DNA of 64,000 nt. Source: Orientallactaga sibirica (taxonomy: Eukaryota; Chordata; Mammalia; Rodentia; Dipodidae). Positions 55,933 through 64,000 of the stretch are shown piece by piece. The translations under genes were made by a program, and so were the position numbers. Under the pieces are notes generated by a model that ran no database searches, was not told where the DNA came from, and was given only the letters and a program-made list of their open reading frames with translations. The stretch covers positions 5,933,001 through 5,997,000 of the forward strand of contig JAEOAD010000005.1 in assembly GCA_036365145.1 (NCBI GenBank). Direction: 5' to 3'. The stretch's first letter is position 1. The number at the start of each line of letters is the position of its first letter.

Positions 55933-56199
55933 CTACCATGGCTTGTACACAGCCTTATGTTGAGCCAAACTTGTATGCTCCACGAGGCGCTGGACCACTG
56001 GAGGATGTAGGTAAAACTTATCTCTGTATTCCGTGGAGTGACTCACAAAGTTCCCTTTGAATGGTGGGTAACTGTTGAAACCTGGAGCTGTGGAGTTACA
56101 GACTGAGCCTCGGGCTCGAGAGAAGTTGGGATTGGCATACAGCTCAGTGCTTTTAGCTTGGAACCAGTTGAGGCTTCTACAGGTGGCCAAATCTCGAAC
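55933..56199 (-). CDS. Probable terminal coding exon, unidentified gene
   Basis: Minus-strand segment of 88 codons from an acceptor (CCTTTCCTGCCTCGCAG ending at 56,200) to a TAG stop. Begins VRDLATCRSLNWFQAKS, continues ELYANPNFSRARGSV, GFNSYPPFKGNFVSHSTEY, RDKFYLHPPVVQRLVEHTS and ends HKAVYKPW. It has no ATG near its start, which fits an internal start in an earlier exon to the right. The Tyr/Pro/Trp-rich, signal-free, membrane-free composition resembles small axonemal or sperm microtubule-associated proteins, but I do not recognise the family, so no function is assigned. The phase (exon begins with a full codon) and a possible ATTAAA 110 bp beyond the stop support a last exon. Upstream exons were not found in the 8 kb to the right. 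A retained open segment of a pseudogene is the main alternative. Confidence 0.62.
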   Translation of the reverse strand, partial: VRDLATCRSLNWFQAKSTELYANPNFSRARGSVCNSTAPGFNSYPPFKGNFVSHSTEYRDKFYLHPPVVQRLVEHTSLAQHKAVYKPW

Positions 56200-56611
56200 C
56201 TGCGAGGCAGGAAAGGCGATTTAAATTACATACTTAATGGAAGGTGTAATTTAGCCCACATGTTGGGATAAAATAATCATGCAGTCAGGAAACTTTACAC
56301 AGATAGCCAAGAGTCCCAGAGTCAGCTACAGGGATCCCCTTGAAGCACTTTTAAAACATATTTTTACTTAGTGTTGGGGAAATATATCTAGCGTTAAAGA
56401 AATGAAGAGATTCTGTGCAGTTCGGTACTCAGTATGCCAGTGGCTATATCCTGAATGAATGCTGCAGCTTGTAATTATTCACACAACGTTCTCACAGCTG
56501 TGTGGCTAGGGAAGGTATGTTCATGAACAGATGGGAGTAACCAGAAATAATTGGTAACGTATAGCTAAAATGCTTGCTTTTCATTATGGGTCATTTTCAC
56601 GTGCCACACTG
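56200..56611 (-). other. Probable intron sequence
   Basis: Begins with the pyrimidine tract and AG that precede the exon. No repeat recognised up to the LTR at 56,612. Confidence 0.45.
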
Positions 56612-56937
56612 TGGTGGTTTTGAACGTAGATGTCCCCATAGCTTCCGATAATTTTGATTAAGATTAGGCTCTGGTTTGAGTCTCCACAGGGCAATATCTG
56701 ATTGAGGAGGTGTGTCACTGGGGGGTGGATCTTGAGTCCAGCACTACTGTGTGTGTTCAGAGTCTCATGCTTAGTGGGAATTGCTTCTTTCTCTCTGTTG
56801 TGGACTTAAGATGAAGTGAGCCAGCTTCCTCTGACATGATGATGCTTCCCCTTGGAATCTGCAGGCCTGAAGTAAACTAGTTCCTCTCAGAAGCTGCTTC
56901 TGGTTGGGTGTTTGTCCCAACATTGAGCACTGGGAAC
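56612..56937 (+). mobile_element. MaLR-type LTR (ORR1/MST-like)
   Basis: GTGGTGGTTTTGAACGTAGA start, TGATGATGCTTCCCCTTGGA, GCTGCTTCTGGTTGGGTGTT, then a CAACATTGAGCACTGGGAAC end. Confidence 0.62.
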
Positions 56938-56939
56938 AA

Positions 56940-57125
56940 GGCTGGAGGGATGGCTTAGCAGTTAAGGCATTTGTCTGCAAAGTCAAAGGACCCAGGTTCA
57001 ATTCCCCAGGACCCTGCAAGCCTGATGCACAAGGTGGCGCAAGCATCTGGAGTTCATTTGCAATGGTTGGAGGCCCTGGCACACCCATTCTTTCGCTCTG
57101 TAAAATAAATTAAAATTAAAATTAA
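56940..57125 (+). mobile_element. tRNA-derived SINE
   Basis: GGCTGGAGGGATGGCTTAGC head to AAAATAAATTAAAATTAAA tail. Inserted at the LTR's 3' end. Confidence 0.93.
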
Positions 57126-57141
57126 AAAAAAAGATTTAGGG

Positions 57142-57362
57142 GGCTGGAGAGATGGCTTAGAGGTTAAGGTACCCGCCTGCAAAGCCTAAGAATGCCCATT
57201 CAATTCTCCAAGTCCCACATTTAGCCAGACACAAAAAGTGATGCAAGGGCGCAATGCCGTACTTGCCCACAAGGGGGCGCACATGTCTGGAGTTTGTTCA
57301 CAGTGGCTGAGAGGCCACTGGCACGCCCATTCTCTCTCTCTCACAAATAAAAAAAATTAAAA
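57142..57362 (+). mobile_element. tRNA-derived SINE, long variant
   Basis: Carries CTTGCCCACAAGGGGGCGCA. Flanks AAAAAAGATTTAG and AAAAAAGATCTAG differ by one base, so a likely target-site duplication. Confidence 0.92.
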
Positions 57363-57365
57363 AAA

Positions 57366-57556
57366 AAGATCTAGCAATACCATCACAAGACCCTCATAAT
57401 AGGAGAAAAAGATGATGACATCAAATTAAAAGAGAGACTAATGGAGAGAGGGAGGGGATATGACGGAGAGTGGAGTTCTGAAGAGGGATGGGGGAGGGGA
57501 GGGAAATATCATGGGTTATTGTCTATAAGTGTAGAAGTTGTCAATAAAAAAAAGAA
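57366..57556 (+). mobile_element. LINE-1 3' terminus
   Basis: GGGAGGGGATATGACGGAGA, TGGGGGAGGGGAGGGAAATA and GTCAATAAAAAAAAGAAC mark a LINE-1 3' UTR end in the plus sense, the mirror of the start at 60,437. Confidence 0.7.
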
Positions 57557-58254
57557 CTGGGGAAATAGAGACCATGACACAAGTACAAGCAAGGAATCTT
57601 AGCAATTAGCTTAGGACATTTAGAAGAGCTGTGATATGATCACATGGTTATGCATACCTACACATGTCACTTTATTACATCTCTCCTATTGCAACAGTGT
57701 TATAGATTTTGAGAACCACGAAGCCTTTCTTGGCCCAGTTGCACTGGACTCAAATGGCTAAGTTTGTGCAGCCCACCAAAGAAAAATTAAGGAATACAAA
57801 CAAGGAGGTGAAGATGACAAAAGTAGACTTTATTAAGGAAAACAGAAAAAGACTCCCCAGACAGTGGGAGAGTTCCCCAAAAGAAAGAAGGAGTAGAGTG
57901 CCACATCAGAGGATTGGAGCTGGGAATACAAAGGTGGAGAAACCCCAGTGTCAGGACAAACATGTATTGGGATTTCTGCTGGCATCCAAAGAAAAGAAAG
58001 GAAGGGGGAAGGGCAGGTTCCTCAGTGAGCAACTGCCCAAGGAGGGGGCTTCTGGAAGGTATAGGACGTTATCTTATTAAGGGATAACTCTTTCTCCCAC
58101 CTCTAGCATGTCTGTAAATGAGAGGGGGTCTGGTGAGTAAGTGACAGGCTCCTACAACCAGAGCATTTTGTTCTTCTGGTCAGGAGAAAGTGTCTCTTAT
58201 TTTTGTAATGTTATCAGGGAAAGAGGAATGGGGACTGTTTTTTAATGATCTTTT
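57557..58254. other. Possible diverged repeat; no supported gene
   Basis: A Lys/Arg-rich 123-codon plus-strand frame (57,709-58,080) has an antisense AATAAA (TTTATT at 57,828) and no recognised motif; an old antisense LTR is one possibility. Confidence 0.35.
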
Positions 58255-58428
58255 TTTAAAAAATACTTTATTTCTTTGAGAGAGAGAGAAAAAGAGAAAG
58301 TAAGTAAGAGGGAGAGAGAGAGAGTACTATCTTGTGCATCTAGCGTATGTGGGTCCTGGGGAGTCAACCTTGGGTCCTTTGGCTTTTGTAGGTAAGTGCC
58401 TTTACCACTAAGCCATATCTCCAGCCCC
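58255..58428 (-). mobile_element. tRNA-derived SINE, internally deleted
   Basis: GA-rich tail runs straight to TACTATCTTGTGCATCTAGC; the GCCAGGGCCTCCAGCC block is lost. Head complement GCCATATCTCCAGCCCC. Confidence 0.88.
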
Positions 58429-59282
58429 CTTTAATGATCTTTAAACCTAACATCTGCCTACCTATAACTCCATCATTCTTTACAATTGTAGAATGAGCAT
58501 CGGAGAGTCTTGATGTGTGTTTCTAGCTTTAGTAGCAGGACTGACTCACTGTGGGCCATAAAACTATGTCCTGAATGATCTGAACCTCACAACAAAATCC
58601 AAGAGATTAAGTTAGAGTCATAATTATCTTTCAAGTCTCCCCAATTTTTTGAGATCATGGAGTTCTGTATTGGGTATCATGTTATTGGTAAGACACATGG
58701 AGAACCAGAGGGAATCAGAGACATGTGATGACAGAACGTGTATAGCAACTATCTTTTCTTGCCTTCATGGTTCAGTGGGTCAAAGTTTCTGTTATCTTCA
58801 GAAAGGAAGCAAAGGAAGAACTCAAATCATACTAGTATTCAGGAGGAAAACTCCATTTTACTGGAGAAATAACCTTCAGTTCTCACATCGGGAGGTCACA
58901 GCCGTGATGCTGACAATAGGTGATGTTTGATTCAACTAGGGTAGAGGGATAGGAGAGCTGACAACACTTTAAACATATTTTACAGGGTGGCATAACTTAC
59001 TGAGACTTTAGTTATAATATTTGGGAAAGAGAATAACCAAGGACACTCCTCAGATATGGGACTGAAACAACCTGGTTGATGTTACTGCTATTTATGAATT
59101 GTATGGAGAATAAATCGAGAAAAGTACGGCTGAAGTGCTGATAAAGGGTCTGAAGTGCTGATAAAGGGTCATAGCTTATAAATATTCAAGTGGAAAGATT
59201 CAGCAAACAATTTAAAATGCAAAGCTGGGGCTATGCTGGGAGAAGAATATGTGTTAAGGAGGGGTCAGTAACATCCAGTGTT
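58429..59282. other. No supported gene
   Basis: Unique DNA with a 93-codon frame (58,649-58,930) that lacks supporting signals. Confidence 0.42.
59131..59170. repeat. Exact 20-bp tandem duplication
   Basis: TGAAGTGCTGATAAAGGGTC occurs twice head to tail with no differences. Confidence 0.97.
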
Positions 59283-59663
59283 GCTCAGTATAGTAGACAG
59301 TTACGTGATGCTGGGATGACCATCCGACCAAACAGGTCTATGGGAGGAAGGGATTTATTTCAAGCTTACAGATCTAGAAGAAGTTTAATCAATGGCAGAA
59401 GAAGCTGCTCTCATTCATAAATCCAAGCAGAGAGAGAAAAACCAGCAGCCAGCAAAACCCACAAGGCCTCAAGCACTAATCTGGCTCAAACCTCTGCACA
59501 CCTCTGGGCTGGACTTCAGATCTGCCCTCAACACACCTTTGGGCTGGAACCCAGAATCCTCTCCCAGTGACACTTCCTCCAGCCAGGTGGCTGGAGACCC
59601 AAGTTACAAGCTTTAATAAAACACCTGGGCTTGTGGGGGACATAGCATCCAACTACCACACTG
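59283..59663 (+). repeat. Interspersed repeat family X, copy 2
   Basis: Cognate of 33,313-33,712. This copy is better preserved: TAGACAGTTACGTGATGCTG, ATGGCAGAAGAAGCTGCTCT, GGGCTGGACTTCAGATCTGC, TTAATAAAACACCTGGGCTT. Confidence 0.75.
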
Positions 59664-59984
59664 AGATTCGAGTATGATGAGTTCAGGAAGGCGAACACAG
59701 TTCCCAGTTGACAATTATGGTCATAAAATAGAAGTGTGTTTGGCAAAATTTATTTTGTTATTCTTTTCACTCCATACCTAGAGACAGATATTGAGTAAAA
59801 GGACAGCAGAATTAAATAAGCTTCCATTGCATTACCTGAGTAAGTTAAAGGGAGAGGGAAAAAACAGAGTTTTTCTAAGAAAAACTTGTTCTTATTTGTT
59901 CTTATCCAGCACATACAGCCATACATCACCGTATCCACATTCCAACTGCCTCCATGGTCCAGTCCTGTGTCATAGTCTATGTGA

Positions 59985-60300
59985 AGTTAATTCCTGATTG
60001 TGAACTTGACAGGACTGAAAATCACCATGGAAACAAATCTCTGAGAATGTCTTTGAGGAACTTTCTGTATTACAGTAATTGCGGCATGATGAGCCATTTG
60101 ACTGTGGGCTGCACCATCTCATGGGCTGGATAAAAGGAGAAAGTGAGCTGAGCCCTCCAAGGATGCTCTTTCTCACATGGCTTTGCCTTTGGTTTCATGT
60201 CCTATGCGATGGGGGCATGCAACCACCATAATAGCAAGGAGACATGCCATCCCGTATCACATGGATGAAGACACAACATCTCCTATCAAAACTGCCCCCT
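59985..60300 (+). mobile_element. Probable ancient LTR-like repeat
   Basis: GTTAATTCCTGATTGTGAAC, GACTGTGGGCTGCACCATCT, ATGGGCTGGATAAAAGGAGA and AGTGAGCTGAGCCCTCCAAG match a common mammalian LTR-like repeat I recall without a secure name. Confidence 0.45.
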
Positions 60301-60436
60301 TGAATACTCTATCCTTAGACAGAGCTGCCTCAGCTGTGTGTCTCAGCCCCCATTGCAAGGGCCACACAGCGACTCCTCTCCAGTGGATCTGTGGCTCTAG
60401 CAGTCCCCATTCAGGCGCCTACTCTGATATATGACC

Positions 60437-61760
60437 TTTCCTTTTTTTAAAATTTTTTTTTTATTGAGTGATTCCATAATTGTAGACAATATCCCATGGC
60501 ACTTCCCTCCCCCCACCTTCCCCTTTGAAACTCCACTCTCCATCATATCCCTTCCCCCTCTCAATCAGTCTCTCTTTTATTTTGATGTCATGATCTTTTC
60601 CTCCTATAATGATGGTCTTGTGTAGGTAGTGTCAGGCACTGTGAGGTCATTGATAATGGTATCCAGGCCATTTTTTGTCTTGAGGAGCACGTTGTAAGGA
60701 GTCCTACCCTTCCTTTGGCTTTTATATTATTTCTGCCCCCTCTTCTGCAATGGACCCTGAGCCTTGGAAGGTGGGTTTGAAATGTTTCAGTGCTGAACAC
60801 TACTCTGTCCCTTCTTCACAGCACTATGGTGCCTTCTGAGTCATCCCAAGGTCACGGCCATCTGAAAAGAGAAGCTTCTCTAACCAAAAGTGAGAGTAGC
60901 ATTAGTATATTGGTGTGGACATTAAGAGAAGTGCTTACAGGGCAGTTGGGTGAGCATAGTATATACATTTAGCCAGACACCAGCAGACGTTACACCCCTA
61001 GGGCTCATGACTCCCCCTGTTGTAGGTTTTCAGTATCAGGGATGTATTCTCTCCCATGGAGTGGGCCTCCAGTCCAATTAGAGGGTGGTTGGTTTCCCCC
61101 ATAACAGACATGCCACTATTGCACCCATTGGCTCATTTGGCCTGAATGGCCAAATTTAAGGTTTGCAGTGTCCACTGTTGAGTATCTTCACTGGTGTTTT
61201 CTCTCTCCCATTGAACTGCATGTAGCATAGTTTTTTCCAGCTTTCTGTCAGCTGGTCCACATGGAGGAGGCTTTCAGCTCAGCTCCAGCAGGATTTCTCA
61301 GTGACCTTGCAGCCCAAGTATGTGGAGTCTTCAGCAAAAGGGTCTTACCATCTATTCCTGGTGGAAAACCAAGAGCCTTGGCAATGGCCTGTAATGATTT
61401 TGGGGTATCAGGGACATCCATGGCCAACAACTCACTGGAAGGTATCCCATTCCTGGCACTGAAAATTTTCTAGTAACAATCTATGGCTTCTGAGTGTTCC
61501 ATTGTCCAGAAAAGTAGGTTTCCATATGACTTATTTACATCCTGTTAGATTCTGATTAGCCCTCCTCCACCTTTCCTTTACTCAGTCTCTACCCCTGACC
61601 TCACTTAGGCCTTTTCACCCCCATTAATCTATCTGTTTATTAATACTATCCTATTATGTACCCCCCTCCCTTTCTACTCCCTTAGACCTTTTCTTGAAAC
61701 ATGAACAAATGTCTGTTCACTACAGATAGGGCACTGACAAAGAAGTGTCTACACCCACAT
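60437..61760 (-). mobile_element. LINE-1 3' end, minus orientation
   Basis: T-rich start (the poly-A side), then CCATAATTGTAGACAATATC, CCTTTGAAACTCCACTCTCC, ATCATATCCCTTCCCCCTCT: the complement of the G-rich LINE-1 3'-UTR terminus, followed by about 1.2 kb of 3' UTR. No ORF2 frame recognised. Confidence 0.7.
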
Positions 61761-63432
61761 GTATCTTAGTGAACCTGTGAATTTACTGGGGTTACGTACA
61801 GAGAATACGAGTGAGGGGTGACTTTCATGAGCAGGGATAACTCAAAAGCAGCAATATCAACCAAAAGTGCACCCCGGCATGTGCAGTGATGACTCAGGAC
61901 AGCAGCACAACCTTCAAGCAGCTCAGAGAATTGGGAAGGTCTCCTCTCTGCAATCATTCTTGTTCACACAACTTTGTTAGGGTGCCTTGTGTATCTTGTA
62001 ACTTTCAGCAGCTCCCTAAATTTGCTAGATTTCACTTACTTCCTGGGCTTTGTAGGTTTCGTGTCTTTCCTTTGTCTTTTGAGCGTCTCTCTCTTCCCTT
62101 CAGAAAGACATGTTTCAGACCAGGGGAAATCGGTAAGCAAGGCACACGCTGGCGAGGGGAACACTCAGGGCACTGGCACACAAGGCAAGGGTGGGATTTA
62201 GGATTTATAACGAGGGCCTCTGTCGTCCAAAGTTCATAGATGTTGTGGTACACGTGCTGTGCTGGTGGCCAATCCGAAGCCTCACTTTGAATTGCCTGAT
62301 GCTAATGTTGTCATAGCTCTACCAGTAAAGGGGGCTGCCAAACACGGGCAAAAATTCAGAGCCCTGCCTCCCAGGATTTTTCCTCAGATTTGTGTGGATG
62401 AATTCACAATGCTTATTTCCTCTTGGAGTCAAGTGAAACCTGCTGCAACTTCAGTCTCCACAGGACCAAAAGGGAAGCCCAATACCCCCATGGAATTCTT
62501 TATGCACTGGACCACACGTGACTCACTTGAAATTCTACTTTCTCGTGCATACCTGCCAAACCATGAATCATCATGGCTGAGTGGCAGCCAAACCCACAGA
62601 CTGTGGAGGAAGCGATCCAGAAGGCTGTGGCATGTTCTTGGTGCCTCTGGGACTCCATAGCTCCGATGACCTCTTGAACTGGAAGTCTCCGGGACTGATG
62701 GTTTCACCATGTGGCAGTGGGGCAGCATCCCCCAACAGGTACTTTTCTTGGAAAACTGAGCTGTGTGTCTTCTTGACGTGGCTACCACACATCTCCCTGC
62801 AGCGTATGTTAGCTCACGATTCGAATATCACAGTCCTGACCCATGGAGACCTTTGGCTTCTCCAGCCCGATAGTCTCTATTGGATGTGGTTAACTGGGAC
62901 TTAGCATCTACCGACCCTAGTAGGGCCCGGCAAATGCCACTTGTCACATGGAAATGGGAGAATCACCAATGTTGTGGGCCTGACCCCATGACTTTTGACT
63001 TTAGATGAAACTGAAGCAGGTGCATTTGTTAGCCTATGAGTGTAAAAGTAAAAATCTTAGATACTTCACAGTTGTCAGCAGGCAGTAAACAAACACACTT
63101 TCAACAAACAAACACACTTTCTGCTTTGTACGGAGACACTATCTGTCCTCCATGGTTGCTCAAGTTCAGGATCTTTGAACCTGTAGTCTAGAACAGAGAT
63201 TGTCAGCAATTATGTTCACAGCTCAGAATGTCCAATGCCAGCACCCGTACACGACCATCTCACGTCATGCTGCCTCTGGATGACTGTGAATGGAACCTTT
63301 CACTGGAAGGCAATGAAGGGAAAGGCGAATCCAAGCGTATTTTTATCTCCCTTGGAAGGGGAGGCTAGAAATTTGTACATATGTTGACTCATGGATAGGG
63401 ACAAATAATTTTCCTGGCTGGTCTGGGATTTT
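61761..63432. other. Unexplained region with runs of open frame
   Basis: Plus-strand frames at 61,886-62,239, 62,259-62,660 and 62,581-62,904 overlap in successive phases (segments such as VLVANPKPHFELPDANVV and MLAHDSNITVLTHGDLWL). It could be a decayed gene or chance; no family recognised. Confidence 0.3.
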
Positions 63433-63483
63433 TATTTATTTATTATTTATTTGCAAGGAGAGAGAGAGACAGACAGACACACA

Positions 63484-63533
<50 letters not shown>

Positions 63534-63735
63534 GAGAGAGAGGGAGAGAAAGAGAGAGAGAGGAGAGAAAGAGAGAGAATGGGCCCACCAGGGCCTCTAG
63601 CCACTACAAATAAACTCCCAGATGCATGCGCCACCTTGTGCATCTGGCGTTAGGTGAATACTGGGGAATCGATCCCAACCTGGGTCATCAGGCTTTGCAG
63701 GCAAGTGCCTTCACCTCTGCGTCGTCTCTCCAGCC
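63433..63735 (-). mobile_element. SINE with 15-bp target-site duplication
   Basis: Flanked by CTGGTCTGGGATTTT at 63,418-63,432 and 63,736-63,750. Has an expanded (AC)n(AG)n tract at 63,465-63,575 in its CT-rich tail region. Confidence 0.95.
63465..63575. repeat. (AC)n(AG)n tract within the SINE tail
   Basis: ACAGACAG, about 12 AC units, then long AG runs broken by AAATAG and GGG interruptions. Confidence 0.93.
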
Positions 63736-64000
63736 CTGGTCTGGGATTTTGAAGAGTCTAAGGAAGACATTTTTGTATAGAGTTTTCTAAGTGGACCTAC
63801 TATGAAGATACCTGTGCATCACGTGAGTACTCGACAAAGAGCAGAATAAGGCCTTATGCTTGTCATTTTGTCACCGAATTCGAGGCCCAAGCTAGCATTC
63901 AGCGAGGGTCTCCTTGACGCACATGTCATTGTGGAAGATGAGTGTGGGGTGGCAGCCACCCTCTTATGAGGAGTCCTGCCAATGATGGTAACTGTTCCCA

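Noticed and set aside
57709..58080. Lys/Arg-rich 123-codon plus-strand frame
   Set aside because: No recognised family or splice sites; an antisense polyadenylation motif inside it suggests an old repeat.

Overview
This is nuclear DNA from a rodent, and it is gene-poor. The main evidence is the repeat content. Dozens of copies of a tRNA-derived SINE (head GGGCTGGAGAGATGGC, tail TCTCTCAAATAAATAAATA) alternate with B1 (7SL-derived) SINEs that have a rodent-type body, B4-type composite SINEs, rodent-type LINE-1 3' ends, MaLR-type LTRs and one ERV2-like solo LTR. From memory, this pairing of tRNA-SINE and B1 consensus fits a dipodid (jerboa-type) rodent. That species-level guess is inference; 'rodent' is secure. 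There are no bacterial operons, rRNA genes, functional tRNA genes or CRISPR arrays.

Protein-coding content is minimal. (1) Minus strand, about 24.85-26.77 kb: a decayed, intron-free copy of a MARK/SMOK-type (sperm motility kinase-like) gene. It keeps recognisable glycine-loop, catalytic-loop, DFG-position, C-lobe and UBA segments, but it has stops, frame changes and an inserted SINE flanked by a 16-bp duplication. (2) Minus strand, 55,933-56,199: an 88-codon open segment with a strong 3' splice acceptor and an in-frame stop, best read as the last coding exon of an unidentified gene whose upstream exons lie to the right. (3) A short antisense-inverted LINE-1 ORF2 remnant at 37.26-37.46 kb. All other long open frames are explained by repeats or are not supported.

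Layout: 0-4.6 kb holds a perfect 36-bp palindrome and several SINEs; 4.6-6.6 kb is mostly unique AT-rich DNA; 6.6-11.4 kb has LINE-1 fragments, B1, B4 and a (CTTT)n tract; 12.6-13.4 kb is a 52-bp-unit minisatellite of 15 copies; 13.5-20 kb has SINEs, MaLR remnants and a (CCTTT)n tract; 21.7-22.1 kb is a 31-bp-unit minisatellite with a higher-order pattern; 23-27.1 kb has a B1 cluster and the kinase pseudogene; 27-35.7 kb is mostly AT-rich with SINEs that carry clear target-site duplications; 36-37.9 kb is a rearranged LINE-1 followed by a 378-bp solo LTR; 38-48 kb has LINE-1 and MaLR remnants; 48.1-48.5 kb is a duplicated poly-T module; 50-51 kb is a SINE/microsatellite cluster; 54-57.6 kb has B4, B1 and the probable terminal exon; 59-61.8 kb has an unnamed interspersed repeat and a LINE-1 3' end; 61.8-63.4 kb is unexplained; the window closes with a SINE that has a 15-bp target duplication.

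The parts do not form a pathway. The window reads as an intergenic or intronic stretch shaped by retrotransposition, with one probable exon.
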